Positions 36,625-46,673 of a stretch of 64,000 bases of DNA are shown here, in pieces. Source of the stretch: Bifidobacterium italicum (lineage in GTDB: Bacteria > Actinomycetota > Actinomycetes > Actinomycetales > Bifidobacteriaceae); the NCBI RefSeq assembly GCF_002286915.1, contig NZ_MVOG01000008.1, positions 1 through 64,000 on the forward strand. The letters run 5' to 3'. The first letter of the stretch is position 1. Every line of letters begins with the position of its first letter. Position numbers and translations under genes: made by a program. Below the pieces are notes generated by a model that saw only the letters and a program-made list of their open reading frames with translations, did no database searches and was not told the origin of the DNA.

Positions 36625-39249
36625 TCACTCCCCGCGCTCGGCCGCGAGCACGTCATCGGCGTTGAGCACGCCGTAGCGCAGGCATTGGCGCAGCAGCCGC
36701 AACACGTCGCCTTCGATTGAGTTCGCGAGGATGTCCGCGGCGGCGTCGGCCGCGCACGGGAATCCGGCGTCGACGAGTCCCATCGCCGCCTCGGCGAGCA
36801 CATCGAGCGCGCGCGCCTGCGGGGCGACCGGGATGCCGACCTCGCGCAGCCTGGCGACGGCGTCGTCATGGTCGGGCAGCTTGTCCCAGCCGAGCTGCGC
36901 AAGCAGCTGCGCGACCTCACGGCGTGCGGACGGCGCATAGGAGGCGCTGTCGAGCGTGCGCATCGCATAGCAGGCCGCCGCCGATTCACGGTCGCCGGTA
37001 TTCCACAACGCGTAGGCGAGGCGGTAGTAGACGAAGTCGACGTCGTCGCGCGCGACGGCGATCGTCAGCGCGAACTTGAGCACGCGCGCCGCGGCCTCGT
37101 AGTCCTCGTTGTCGGCGTGCACGACCGCCTCCTCGAAATACGCGGACGCGCAGGTCGGCGCGATGCGCTCCATCGCCTGCGCCTGCGCGACGGCGGCCTG
37201 GTAATCGCCGTCGTCGCGGTAGATGTGCGTCAGGCCGACGCGCGCGTTGTACAGCGCGTCCGGCGCCTTCCAGTAGCGCGTGTCCGGGCCGTCGTCGACG
37301 AGGGAGACGAGAAGCCGCTGCGTCGGGCTCTCGCAGTACAGCGGCCGCTGGTTCGCCGGCGCCTGCTCGCTCATCTCGATCTGCATGATGACCGATTCGA
37401 GTTCGATCGACGTGCCGATCGGCGTGTCCTCCTCGTTGTCACGCCGCAGATCCATGACCTCCGATCCCTTGATCGAGGCGTTGTCGTGCAGGATGTCGAG
37501 GTCCTGCGCGCGGTCGGCGCGCAGCAGCGAGGACAGTTGCGGCGGCAGCGGACGCGTGTCCGCCCACAGCGGCGTGCGGTTCGCCAGCAGCGACCGCGGC
37601 ACCGGCAGCGGCGTGATGACGTCGAGGCCGCGGCGCGCGTTGAAGGCGAGCGCGAAGGCCGTCGGCTCGAGCATCGGCATGACGCGCGCAGGGTCGTCGT
37701 CGAGCGACGCATCGTCGAAGGCGCCGGCGCGGTAGCGCGGCAGCACGTCCGCCGTGAATCGCGCGCGGTCGAAGCGCAGCGAGAGCACCGGATCCTCGGT
37801 CTTGTACAGCGAGCCGCGGTATCCGGTGACGGTGACGGCGTTGACCGACGGGCCGGCCGTGAACGCGATCTGCGCGAGCAGTCCGGCGAGTTCGAGCGCA
37901 TACGTCGCGGCGTGCGCGGCGCGCATCTCGCGCACGTCGACGACATGGCCGTCGCGCCAGTCGCTCGACTGGAACTGCGTTTCGTCGGGGGCGGAGAAGA
38001 TGATCGCCATCTCGCCGGTGTCCGTGTTGACGTCGGCGCGGTATTCGAAGCGATGCGGCAGGATCAGCGATTCGCCGATCGTGATGAAGCGCGTCAACGT
38101 GTCCCACATGCCGCCCGGCGCGGCCGCCGCGTCGTTGATTCGCGCGAAACGGTTGTTGACGTCCGCGTAGTCGAGCACATGCTCGACGTGCTGCGACCAG
38201 ATATGGTCGCGACGGCGCACCGCGTCGTAGCAGGCGGCCTCGTCGAGCGTCGTGACGAAGCCGTTCTCGTTGTCCTTCGCGTCGGCCGCATGGCGCACGG
38301 CGCCGATGCGGTTGAGCGCGGATTCGATGGCGAGCACGACGTGCCGGTCAGCGGTCGCCATGTCGCCGTTGAACACGGCCCAGAACAGGTTCGTGCCCTC
38401 GACGATGATGAAGCGCACCGATTCACGTGCGCTGACCGGACGCAGCGCGGCCGCGCCGGCCTCGATGAGCTCACGGGCGGCGAAACGGTCGGCCGGCGCC
38501 GCCGTGGACGCGTTCACGGCGCCCTTCCAGACGATCGCGTCGACGGCGTCGGCGACCGGCTCGCGCGTCACCCTCCTGAACTCGTCAAAGATGCGGCCGA
38601 GGCCGACACCGGGACGACGCCCGGCGATCGTCGGGAAATGGTAGGTGAGCAGCCAGCTCGCCGCGAGGACCTCCGTCATCGGGTGCGCTCCATGCGCGTA
38701 GGGTCCGAAGTCGAGTGCGGCGGCGAGGATCGTCAGATCGTTGCCGGTGCGCTGGTATTCACCGAAACTGACGCCGCGTTCGGCATCGAAGATGCTGCGT
38801 ACGCGCATCGCGCCGGTGAGGTCTTCACTGCCTTCGTCCCATTGGTCGAGGTGGATGTCGGCATGGTCGTCGCGCAGCGGGTCACCGGCGTCCTCGTCGA
38901 TCGGATGTTCGGTGTGGTACACCTTCATGTCGTCGCGAATCCAGGCGAGGATCCGCACGCCACCGGCGACCCGTTCGACGACGTAGCCGAGGCCGCGCTC
39001 CGGCTGCGGCAGCGCGTCCGTCACTTCGTAAACGTGATCCACCGGCTGTCCGGGCAGCGCCGGCAGCCGGTCGGTGCGGCCGTGGCCGTCCAGTTGGCGG
39101 ATCGGGTGCGCCGCATGCCGTGCGCGCGTCGGCTGCGGCGCCGCATGCTGCGGGGGCGCCGGCATCGGAGGCGGCGTCGGGGCGCCGGATCCCGGCGCCG
39201 GCGGAATCGGTGGCACGGTGAAACCGTTCGTGCCGTTCATCTGCGTCAT
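36625..39249 (-). CDS. Large protein of unknown function, paralog A (TPR-like C-terminus)
   Basis: An 874-residue cytosolic-looking protein: no signal peptide or membrane segment. After a Pro-rich N-terminus (about 1-45) comes a domain shared with the neighbouring paralog (P-G-Q-P-V-D at about 67, then I-L-A-W-I-R-D-D). A large central region of about 100-640 is unassigned, and the C-terminus has helix pairs with TPR character (Y-Y-R-L-A-Y-A-L-W-N-T-G-D-R-E-S-A-A-A-C). I do not recognise a named family. Downstream of paralog B by 72 bp and in the same direction, so probably one operon. The ATG at 39249 follows AAAGGA. Confidence 0.75.
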   Translation of the reverse strand: MTQMNGTNGFTVPPIPPAPGSGAPTPPPMPAPPQHAAPQPTRARHAAHPIRQLDGHGRTDRLPALPGQPVDHVYEVTDALPQPERGLGYVVERVAGGVRILAWIRDDMKVYHTEHPIDEDAGDPLRDDHADIHLDQWDEGSEDLTGAMRVRSIFDAERGVSFGEYQRTGNDLTILAAALDFGPYAHGAHPMTEVLAASWLLTYHFPTIAGRRPGVGLGRIFDEFRRVTREPVADAVDAIVWKGAVNASTAAPADRFAARELIEAGAAALRPVSARESVRFIIVEGTNLFWAVFNGDMATADRHVVLAIESALNRIGAVRHAADAKDNENGFVTTLDEAACYDAVRRRDHIWSQHVEHVLDYADVNNRFARINDAAAAPGGMWDTLTRFITIGESLILPHRFEYRADVNTDTGEMAIIFSAPDETQFQSSDWRDGHVVDVREMRAAHAATYALELAGLLAQIAFTAGPSVNAVTVTGYRGSLYKTEDPVLSLRFDRARFTADVLPRYRAGAFDDASLDDDPARVMPMLEPTAFALAFNARRGLDVITPLPVPRSLLANRTPLWADTRPLPPQLSSLLRADRAQDLDILHDNASIKGSEVMDLRRDNEEDTPIGTSIELESVIMQIEMSEQAPANQRPLYCESPTQRLLVSLVDDGPDTRYWKAPDALYNARVGLTHIYRDDGDYQAAVAQAQAMERIAPTCASAYFEEAVVHADNEDYEAAARVLKFALTIAVARDDVDFVYYRLAYALWNTGDRESAAACYAMRTLDSASYAPSARREVAQLLAQLGWDKLPDHDDAVARLREVGIPVAPQARALDVLAEAAMGLVDAGFPCAADAAADILANSIEGDVLRLLRQCLRYGVLNADDVLAAERGE

Positions 39250-39321
39250 CGTTGCGTCCTTTGGTCGTTGCTGGGGTCGTTACGGGGCTTGGCCACCCTA
39301 TGGCCGGAGGTCCGGGCGCGC

Positions 39322-41964
39322 TCATTCGTCGCCGAGTTCGTCCTCGCCGTAGGTGCCGTAAAGCAATGTGCCGCCGAGCCAGTTGAGCGTGTCGTCGCGT
39401 TCGGCGGCCGCGAGCAGCCGCGTGCCGATGCCGGCGGCCTTCGGGAAGCCGGCGTCCACGAGGTCGATCGTGTTGCGCGCGAGCAGATGCATCAGGCCGT
39501 GCGACGGCACGATCGGAATGCCGTTCGCGCGCAGCAGCTGTTTGGCGTCCTCGATCGCCGGCGCACGGCTCAGGTCGCCGTCAAGCAGCTCGCTCAGCTC
39601 CTCGATCGCCGTGTCGCGCAGCCAACGCACCGGCATCGTCAGCGTCATCGCGTAGCAGGCGGCGGACAGATCGGCCTTGTCCAGGTTGCGCATCGCGTAG
39701 GCGAGGCGGTAGTAGAGCATGGCGACGTCGGAGGCCTCGACGGCGTAAGGCAACGCCTTCGTCAGCACGTCGGCGTCCTTGGCCCAGTCGGGTTCGTCGA
39801 CGTCCACGTACATCACCGATTCGCTGACGTACGGCGGGATCGACAGCTTGCCGATGTGGTGGATGCGCGCGAGCAGCTCCCTCGCCTTGTCGAGCTGCCC
39901 GTTGGCGATGCTGATGCGCGCGAGTTCGATCAGCGCGCGGAACAGCGCGTCCGGCACCTTGAAGTACCGGATCGTCGACGGGTCGACGCTCGGCCGGCCG
40001 TCCGCATGCGTCTGCGGATCGTCGTCGTCGGCGAGCGTGACGAGTTCGCGCTCTCCCTGGTTGTTGCAGTACAGCGGGCGGAACGTCGGCGTCTCCTGCG
40101 GCAGCGACTTCGACAGTTCCATGACGACCGATTCGAGTTCGATCGCGGCGGAGACCGGCGATTCCTCGTTGTCCTTGATGATCTTCTCGACGTCGGCGAT
40201 CGAGATCGGCGCATCGTCGTGCAGCACGTCGAGCTCGCACGCGCGTTCGGCGCGCAACCGTTCGCCGAGGTCGGCGGGCAGTTCGCGCATGTCCTTCCAC
40301 AGCGGCACGCGGTGCGCTTTGATCGCCGGCGGCATCGGCAACGGCGTGACGCCCCTGAGGCCGAGGTCCTCTCCGAAGTCGACGGCCTGCGCGGCCGGCG
40401 CGAGCAGCCGCAGCAACGCAGCCGGGTCGACGCTGAAGGCATCGTCATCGATGTCGCCGCCGAGGTAGTACGGCAGCACGGCGCCGTAGAAGGCCATGCG
40501 TTCGAAGCGCATCGACAGCACCGGCGTGCCGGTGATCGTGCCGGCACGCGCCGTGATCGTCACCGACGTCGTCGCCGTGCTCGATGAGAAGCCAACGTAG
40601 GCGAGCAGTCCGGCGAGCCGCAGCGCGTAGACGGAGGCCTGCGCGCCGCGCGTGTCGCGCACGTCGCGCCAGACGCCGTCGTCGTCGACGCACGAGGCCG
40701 GGAAGCCCATCGCCGTCGGCGCGCTGAACGCGATCGCCATCGCTCCGGACGCGTTGTCGACGTCGACGCCGTATTGGAGGCGCAGCGGCAGCCGCAGCCG
40801 TTCGGCGACGTTGCCGAAGCGCGTCAGCGACTCCCATGCGCCGCCGCGTCTGGCGTGCGCGTCGTAGAGCTCCATGTACGGGTTGCGCGCGTCGATTTGG
40901 CCGCGTGCGAAGCGCGCATGCTCGCCCCAGTGGCCGAAGGCGTCACGGAACACGAAACCGGTCGTGCGCTCGTCGAGCGTCGCGAGCAACGCGACGTCGT
41001 TGTCACGGTGCGCGGCGGCGTTGCGCGCGTCGACGGCGCGGTTGAACGCGCCCTCGACGGCGATGACGAGGTCGCGTTGCAGCCCCTGCACGGCCTCCTC
41101 GTCGAAGTTGATCCAGAACTGGCCGGTCGTGTCGAGACGACGCAGGTTGAATTCGGTGTTCGCGGCGATCGCGCGCAGCTGCGGCGCGCCGATCTCGACG
41201 AGCTGGCGCGCGAGCGCGCGTTCGACCGGCGTGACGCGGCCGGTGTTCGACGTGCCGCGGTGGATGATCATGTCGATCGCGTCAGGCAGCGGCATCTTCT
41301 CGATCTGGTCGAAGAGGTCGGCGAAACGGCCCGAGCTCGTCGTGATCCGCTCGCCGCGCAGCGCCGGCAGGCGGCATGCGAGCAGCCAGCATGCGGCGAT
41401 CGCGTCGGCACGCGGATGTGACGCGGAACCGTAGGTGCCGGCGTCGAGGGAGCATTGGGCGATGTATACGCTGCGGTCCCGGTCGACCGTGTATTCGCCG
41501 ATGCAGATCGGGATGTCGGGGTCGTCGCCCTGGAAGCCATGCACGGTGTCCCAGATGAAGATCGCACCGATGCGGTCGTTGCCTTCGTTCCACGGGTCGA
41601 GTTTGAGTTCGACGTCCGCGGTGCCCGGATCCTCGGCGAGCACGGTGGAGGTCGGATGCACGGCGTCGTCGTCGCCGATCCACGCGAGGATGTTCATCTG
41701 TCCGACCGGCGTGAGTTCGACGATGTATCCCTGACCGCCTTCGGGCTGCTCGAGCGCCTGCACGACGCCGACGCGCATGTCCTGCGGCTGTCCGGGCACC
41801 GGATCGATGAGCCGCACCGGGCCGTGCGTATGCCCGTTCGTCGGGGCGGGCGGCGGCACCACGGCGCCCATGCCGGGGGCCTGCGGCGGCGACGGCTGCA
41901 TGGGCTGCGCCGCGGCTTCGGCGTCGCGCTTCGCCTTGTCCTTCTTCCTGCCGAATCCAAACAC
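39322..41964 (-). CDS. Large protein of unknown function, paralog B (TPR-like C-terminus)
   Basis: An 880-residue homologue of the next gene. Shared landmarks are P-G-Q-P-Q-D with I-L-A-W-I-G-D-D (N-terminal domain), E-S-L-T-R-F-G-N and F-S-A-P (centre), the I-E-L-E-S-V-V-M-E block, R-P-L-Y-C, and the TPR-like Y-Y-R-L-A-Y-A-M-R-N-L-D-K-A. No membrane or signal segment. The frame is open much further upstream, but the GTG at 41964 (V-F-G-F-G-R-K-K-D-K) has GGGAAGGAG 10 nt before it. Function unknown. Conserved pairing suggests the two products may interact. Confidence 0.75.
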   Translation of the reverse strand: MFGFGRKKDKAKRDAEAAAQPMQPSPPQAPGMGAVVPPPAPTNGHTHGPVRLIDPVPGQPQDMRVGVVQALEQPEGGQGYIVELTPVGQMNILAWIGDDDAVHPTSTVLAEDPGTADVELKLDPWNEGNDRIGAIFIWDTVHGFQGDDPDIPICIGEYTVDRDRSVYIAQCSLDAGTYGSASHPRADAIAACWLLACRLPALRGERITTSSGRFADLFDQIEKMPLPDAIDMIIHRGTSNTGRVTPVERALARQLVEIGAPQLRAIAANTEFNLRRLDTTGQFWINFDEEAVQGLQRDLVIAVEGAFNRAVDARNAAAHRDNDVALLATLDERTTGFVFRDAFGHWGEHARFARGQIDARNPYMELYDAHARRGGAWESLTRFGNVAERLRLPLRLQYGVDVDNASGAMAIAFSAPTAMGFPASCVDDDGVWRDVRDTRGAQASVYALRLAGLLAYVGFSSSTATTSVTITARAGTITGTPVLSMRFERMAFYGAVLPYYLGGDIDDDAFSVDPAALLRLLAPAAQAVDFGEDLGLRGVTPLPMPPAIKAHRVPLWKDMRELPADLGERLRAERACELDVLHDDAPISIADVEKIIKDNEESPVSAAIELESVVMELSKSLPQETPTFRPLYCNNQGERELVTLADDDDPQTHADGRPSVDPSTIRYFKVPDALFRALIELARISIANGQLDKARELLARIHHIGKLSIPPYVSESVMYVDVDEPDWAKDADVLTKALPYAVEASDVAMLYYRLAYAMRNLDKADLSAACYAMTLTMPVRWLRDTAIEELSELLDGDLSRAPAIEDAKQLLRANGIPIVPSHGLMHLLARNTIDLVDAGFPKAAGIGTRLLAAAERDDTLNWLGGTLLYGTYGEDELGDE

Positions 41965-42213
41965 GTCGCGTATGCTCCTTCCCGACGGCCGGCCCCGGCC
42001 GTCGTCGTCTGCTGCGTCTGCGGCGCTCCTCGCCGTCCGTCGCCGGACCGGTCGTCTGCGAGACCTCGTCGCCCGCAGAGGGCATTGCGCCTGCGCCACC
42101 GCTGTGGCGCGCCTTTCCATGGTTTCGTCAGTGTAGCGCAGTCGCGGCGCGCCTTCACCGCCATCCCAGCACGTGAGAACCGCCGCGGCGGCCGATGCGA
42201 TACCGTGGTGTCC

Positions 42214-43083
42214 ATGACGCATATGATCCTCGCCTTCGACAAGATCTTCCTGTGGTTCCTGCTGTACAGCTTCGTCGGCTGGCTGTGGGAGACCTGCCTC
42301 AACATCGTCATGAAGCGGCGCTTCGTCGACCGTGGCATCCTCAACGGCCCGCTGTGCCCGATCTACGGCTTCGGCGCGATGCTCGCGATCTACGCGCTGC
42401 CCGGCGAGCATTCGTTCCTCGCCGTCTTCCTCAGCAGCGGCGTCCTCGCGTGCACGCTCGAATACCTCACGTCGTGGGGCATCGAGAAGCTGTTCCACAT
42501 GCGGCTGTGGGACTATTCGGACAAGCCGTTCAACATCAACGGACGCGTCTACCTCAACGGCTTCATCTTCTTCGGTCTCGGCTGCACGGCCATCAAACTG
42601 TGGGTGCAGCCGCACGTCGTCGCCGCGCTCGACGCGGTTCCCCCGACGACGCTGATCGCCGTCGCGACGACGCTGCTCGTGCTGACGCTCGTCGACGCCG
42701 TGATCACCTTCGCCGGCCTGATCAGCATGAACAGCCGTCTCGGCCGCGCCGAATCGGACATCAAGGCGCTCAAACGGCGCGGCATCGCGAGGATCGACGT
42801 CGGCATCACGGCCGCCGACGAGCATATCGAGGCCGCCGAGGCGCGCTTCAACGCGGCCACCGACGACCTCGGCGCGCGCATCGGCACGAGGGTGCGCGAC
42901 GCCAGCGAGGCCGTCAGGGACACGAGCGACCAGTTCTCGACGCATGTGCACGACCTGTTCAGCCTGCAGCAGCGCCGCCTCATCGACGCCTACCCACGGA
43001 TGCGCACCGCGCACGACCCGCATGTGCTCAAGGAGGTCCGCGCGCAGTTCGCGAAATACCGCGAGCGCCGCGCGTCGCGCTGA
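42214..43083 (+). CDS. CmpB-type (putative ABC transporter type IV) membrane protein
   Basis: A 289-residue protein with four or five membrane segments in the first 175 residues. The opening F-L-L-Y-S-F-V-G-W-L-W-E-T and R-G-F/I-L-N-G-P-L-C-P-I-Y-G-F-G are hallmarks of the PF06541 (CmpB) family, whose role is poorly defined. A ~110-residue amphipathic helical tail follows, probably cytosolic. TACCGT (42201-42206) lies 7 nt before the ATG without a Shine-Dalgarno, a leaderless type. Divergent from paralog B. Confidence 0.82.
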   Translation: MTHMILAFDKIFLWFLLYSFVGWLWETCLNIVMKRRFVDRGILNGPLCPIYGFGAMLAIYALPGEHSFLAVFLSSGVLACTLEYLTSWGIEKLFHMRLWDYSDKPFNINGRVYLNGFIFFGLGCTAIKLWVQPHVVAALDAVPPTTLIAVATTLLVLTLVDAVITFAGLISMNSRLGRAESDIKALKRRGIARIDVGITAADEHIEAAEARFNAATDDLGARIGTRVRDASEAVRDTSDQFSTHVHDLFSLQQRRLIDAYPRMRTAHDPHVLKEVRAQFAKYRERRASR

Positions 43084-43165
43084 CCCCTGCGCCGGCGCAA
43101 CGCGCGCGACATGACTTCGGCGTACGCTGGCCTCATCCCCGTCCCGTCCGATCCGAAAGGCCACC

Positions 43166-44356
43166 ATGATCAACGACCGCTACAAGGACATGCTCAACGA
43201 GAAATCCGTCATCCGTTCGATCAGCGAACGCGCGAGCGCACGCAAGCGCGAGATCGGCGCGGACCACGTCTTCGACTTCTCGATCGGCAACCCCAACGTC
43301 CCGTGCCCGTCGCAGTTCACCGACGCGATGCTCGACCTCTACGCCACCGAACCGCCGCATGTGCTGCACGGCTACAGCCCGTCGACCGGCATCCTGTCGG
43401 TGCGCCAGGCGATGGCCGATTCGCTCAACCGCCGCTTCGGCATGGACTACGAGGCGGCGCACCTGTTCCCGACCGCCGGCGCGACCGGCGCGCTCGCGCA
43501 CGCGTTCCGCGCGGTGACGAAGCCGGGCGACGAGATCGTCACCTTCGCACCGTACTTCCCCGAATACCAGCCGTACGTCGAGGGCACCGGCGCCGTATTG
43601 ACCGTCGTGCCGCCGGACACCGAACGGTTCCAGATCGATTTCGACGCGTTCGAGCGCGCGCTCAACCCGAAGGTCACGGCCGTGCTCATCAACACGCCGA
43701 ACAACCCGTCGGGCACCGTCTACTCCGCCGAGACGCTCGAGGCGCTCGCCGACATGCTGCGCGCCAAGCAGCGCGAGTTCGGCCATGACATCTTCCTGAT
43801 CTCCGACGAGCCGTACCGCGAGATCGTCTTCGACGGGGCCGAGCAGCCGTATCCGGCGCGCTTCTACGACAACACGCTCACCTGCTACTCGTTCTCGAAG
43901 TCGCTGTCGCTGCCGGGCGAGCGCATCGGCTACATCGCCGTCAACCCGCGCGCGACGGACGCCGACCTGCTCGTGCCGATGTTCGCGCAGATCAGCCGCA
44001 CAATCGGCCACAACTGCCCGTCGTCGTCGATGCAGCTCGCCGTCGCGCGCGTGCTCGACGACACGAGCGACCTGTCGATCTATGAGACGAACATGAATAT
44101 CATCTACGACGCGCTCATCAACCTCGGATTCACGGTGCAGCGCCCCGGCGGCACCTTCTACATCTTCCCGAAGGCGCTCGAGGAGGACGCGAACGCGTTC
44201 GCGCGCAAGGCGATGGACTACGACCTGTACATGGTGCCCTCCGATTCCTTCGGCATGCCCGGCTATCTGCGCATCTCCTACTGTCTGGAGACCGACCAGG
44301 TGCGCCGCGGCGTCGCGAGGCTGCGCGAGTTCGTGTCCGAGGTGTACGGCGGCTGA
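43166..44356 (+). CDS. PLP-dependent class I/II aminotransferase
   Basis: A 396-residue fold-type I aminotransferase. P-N-N-P-S-G-T holds the Asn and S-D-E-P-Y-R-E the Asp that contact PLP, and Y-S-F-S-K-S-L-S-L-P-G-E-R-I-G contains the PLP Lys. It probably transfers the amino group of an amino acid such as Asp, Ala or an aromatic one to 2-oxoglutarate. The exact donor is not readable. AAAGG precedes the ATG at 43166. No partner genes in a pathway are adjacent. Confidence 0.87.
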   Translation: MINDRYKDMLNEKSVIRSISERASARKREIGADHVFDFSIGNPNVPCPSQFTDAMLDLYATEPPHVLHGYSPSTGILSVRQAMADSLNRRFGMDYEAAHLFPTAGATGALAHAFRAVTKPGDEIVTFAPYFPEYQPYVEGTGAVLTVVPPDTERFQIDFDAFERALNPKVTAVLINTPNNPSGTVYSAETLEALADMLRAKQREFGHDIFLISDEPYREIVFDGAEQPYPARFYDNTLTCYSFSKSLSLPGERIGYIAVNPRATDADLLVPMFAQISRTIGHNCPSSSMQLAVARVLDDTSDLSIYETNMNIIYDALINLGFTVQRPGGTFYIFPKALEEDANAFARKAMDYDLYMVPSDSFGMPGYLRISYCLETDQVRRGVARLREFVSEVYGG

Positions 44357-44401
44357 CTTCCGCCCGCCGCAATCGCACGCACGCCCGCGGCCGGCCGCCC
44401 G

Positions 44402-44407
44402 TACAAT
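44402..44407 (+). promoter_or_regulatory. Probable -10 box of the DUF2974 gene
   Basis: TACAAT 42 bp before the ATG at 44450, with the same spacing and following GGG as the box at 1601. Confidence 0.45.
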
Positions 44408-44449
44408 GGGTCGGGGACGGCCGCGGCGGCACGTTCCGGGAAGGCCGGC

Positions 44450-45643
44450 ATGGGTAACATTCTCGACTATGCGCGCACGGAGACGCGGGATTTCTCCCAA
44501 TGGCCGTTCCATACGGCCGACGCGCTCGTGTTCGCGCTGCTGAGCTATGACCGGATCCCCGCCGACGTGCCGACGCTTGCGACGCTCGAACGGCGCTACG
44601 GAAGCCTGTCGAGGCGCCTGCGCTCCTTCGACTGGCACCGGCTCTCCCATTCGGTGCGCGCGCTCGTGCGCGCGCCGTTCGACGGCCCCGCGCTGCGCCA
44701 GATCGAGCATGAGCTCGGCGAGTACGAGACCCTCCACCCGTACATCGCGAAGCATGCGGGTTTCGGCGATCCGCGCGAATCGCACGAGTTCTACCGTTCG
44801 ATCGCCGCGAATCCGCGCTTTTCGGTCGTGCGCGTCGCGGCGGCCGAGGAACGGTTCGACGAGGCCGCGCAGACGCAGTTCGCCGCGTTGACGTTCCGGC
44901 TGCCGACCGGCGAGCTCGTCATCGCCTTCCGCGGCACCGACGATTCCCTCGTCGGCTGGAAGGAGGACTTCAACATGGCCTACCAGTATCCGGTGCCGGC
45001 GCAGAAGCAGGCGGCCGACTACCTCGAGAAGGTGGCCGCGCTGTGGGACGGCGACATCATCCTCACCGGGCACTCGAAGGGCGGCAACGTCTCCGTGTAT
45101 GCGGCGATGAACGCGCGCGACGACGTCAAGGACCGCATCCGCCACATCTATTCCTTCGACGGCCCCGGATTCCCGCCCGACGTCGTGCACAGCTACGAGT
45201 ACGGCACCGTCGTCAACCGCATCACGAAGGTCGTCCCCGATTCATCGATCATCGGCATGCTGCTCAACGAGTCGCCGAACGAGCGTCTCGTCGTCGTCAG
45301 GTCGGACGCCGACGGCCTGGCCCAGCATTCCTGCTACAGCTGGCGGATGCACGGCGACGACTTCGACATCGCCGAGGGCGGCCTATCCGAAAGCTCGAAG
45401 ACCTTCAACGACGCCCTCAATTCGTGGCTGTCCGGCATGACGCAGCGCCAGCGCGAGCACGGCGTCGAAGCGCTGTTCCGCGTGCTCACGTCGAGCGGAT
45501 ACAAGAGCACGACCGAACTGATGAAGGCCGGCCCGCGCGTCATCCCCGGCATGCTCGGCCGGTATGTGGGTCTGACGAGCGAGGAGCGCCGGTACATCAA
45601 CCAGGCGCTGTGGATGCTCGCCACGGCCACGTTCCGCCATTGA
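44450..45643 (+). CDS. DUF2974 alpha/beta-hydrolase (lipase-like) protein
   Basis: A 397-residue protein of the DUF2974/Mbeg1-like family, an alpha/beta-hydrolase fold. The core reads V-I-A-F-R-G-T-D-D-S-L-V-G-W-K-E-D, then the nucleophile elbow L-T-G-H-S-K-G-G (Ser about residue 207) and Y-S-F-D-G-P-G. No signal peptide, so intracellular. Natural substrate unknown. GGGAAGGCC precedes the ATG. Alone between the aminotransferase and the TetR gene. Confidence 0.82.
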   Translation: MGNILDYARTETRDFSQWPFHTADALVFALLSYDRIPADVPTLATLERRYGSLSRRLRSFDWHRLSHSVRALVRAPFDGPALRQIEHELGEYETLHPYIAKHAGFGDPRESHEFYRSIAANPRFSVVRVAAAEERFDEAAQTQFAALTFRLPTGELVIAFRGTDDSLVGWKEDFNMAYQYPVPAQKQAADYLEKVAALWDGDIILTGHSKGGNVSVYAAMNARDDVKDRIRHIYSFDGPGFPPDVVHSYEYGTVVNRITKVVPDSSIIGMLLNESPNERLVVVRSDADGLAQHSCYSWRMHGDDFDIAEGGLSESSKTFNDALNSWLSGMTQRQREHGVEALFRVLTSSGYKSTTELMKAGPRVIPGMLGRYVGLTSEERRYINQALWMLATATFRH

Positions 45644-45854
45644 CCGGCGCCCCCGATCCATCTCCCGGTTTTTCGCCAGCAGCCATCGTCCGGCCGAATC
45701 GCAACCGCATGCCTATACACTGGTAGACAACGAAGGAGCGCGGGCCCCGTCCCGCACCCCGTCTCGCACGCGACACATGGCCCCGAAGAGCACACGGCAC
45801 ATGGGCCGCCGTCATCGATCGAAGCGATCGACCCAATCCGAAGGAGCGAAACCC

Positions 45855-46535
45855 ATGTCTAGGCCTCGTCGTGATTCAGAGATCCTCCCAGCCAAGGATC
45901 GGCTCGAGAACGCCTTCTGGACGCTGCTCGAGGACCATGATTACGACAGGATCACGGTGACCGACATCGTGCATGCGGCGCAGGTGAACCGCAACTCCTT
46001 CTACTACCACTACTCCGGCCTGCCCGAACTGGCCGATTCGTCGATCCTGCACGAGGTGGAGCGGCTGCCGATGCCGCTCTACACGCGTGTGGACGGCGAC
46101 CCGAACGTCGAATGGCGCCATTTCTGCGTCCGCCTGCTCAACGACCCCGATCAGCTGCAGCATCTCAACCGCCTGTCGCTGCTCGTCGGCCCGCACAGCA
46201 CCGACGAGCTCGTCGACTCGCTGCGCGACTTCCTGCGCATGACGCTGCTGACGATCGTCGGCTCCGACACGGTCTCGATCGAGCCGAAGACGAGGATGCT
46301 CGTCGATTTCTGCGTCGGCGGCATCCTGTCGTCGTTGTACAACTGGCCGCAGCTGCGCAACGACGTCACCGTCGACGACCTGCTCGACAGCGACGTCGCG
46401 ATCCTCGTGATGGGGCTGTTCCTGACGATGGCCGATGAGGATCCGATGTCCTTCTGGCGCCGCGTGGTGCTTGGCTACAACCGCGTCCACAACCATGTGC
46501 CGAGCTTCATCGCGCCCGGCGACCATTACCGCTGA
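45855..46535 (+). CDS. TetR-family transcriptional regulator
   Basis: A 226-residue regulator. The N-terminal helix-turn-helix is D-R-I-T-V-T-D-I-V-H-A-A-Q-V-N-R-N-S-F-Y-Y-H-Y (about residues 32-54), the TetR signature. The remainder is a helical ligand domain of unknown specificity. AAGGAG lies 8 nt before the ATG at 45855. TACACT near 45717 may be its -10. It precedes the MscS gene but a hairpin separates them, so the target is not evident. Confidence 0.88.
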   Translation: MSRPRRDSEILPAKDRLENAFWTLLEDHDYDRITVTDIVHAAQVNRNSFYYHYSGLPELADSSILHEVERLPMPLYTRVDGDPNVEWRHFCVRLLNDPDQLQHLNRLSLLVGPHSTDELVDSLRDFLRMTLLTIVGSDTVSIEPKTRMLVDFCVGGILSSLYNWPQLRNDVTVDDLLDSDVAILVMGLFLTMADEDPMSFWRRVVLGYNRVHNHVPSFIAPGDHYR

Positions 46536-46557
46536 GCGGGGCAGCGCCCCCGCTGTG

Positions 46558-46593
46558 CGCGCCCCCGGCGGCCTGACGGCCGCCGGGGGCGCG
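46558..46593 (+). terminator. Strong GC hairpin after the TetR gene
   Basis: 16-bp perfect stem (46558-46573 with 46578-46593) and a 4-nt loop, 22 bp after the stop. No T tract follows, so function as a terminator is likely but not certain. Confidence 0.6.
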
Positions 46594-46673
46594 GTCGTCA
46601 TGGTTCCCGCGCTGCCGTTATGATGGCGGTGCCGCCGACCGGCGGTCATCGATCCGATTCTTCCGGGAGCGTC

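Noticed and set aside
41965-43173. Long N-terminal extension of paralog B on the minus strand
   Set aside because: It would run through the well-supported CmpB-type gene on the other strand. The GTG at 41964 has a ribosome site and a typical FGFGRKK N-terminus.
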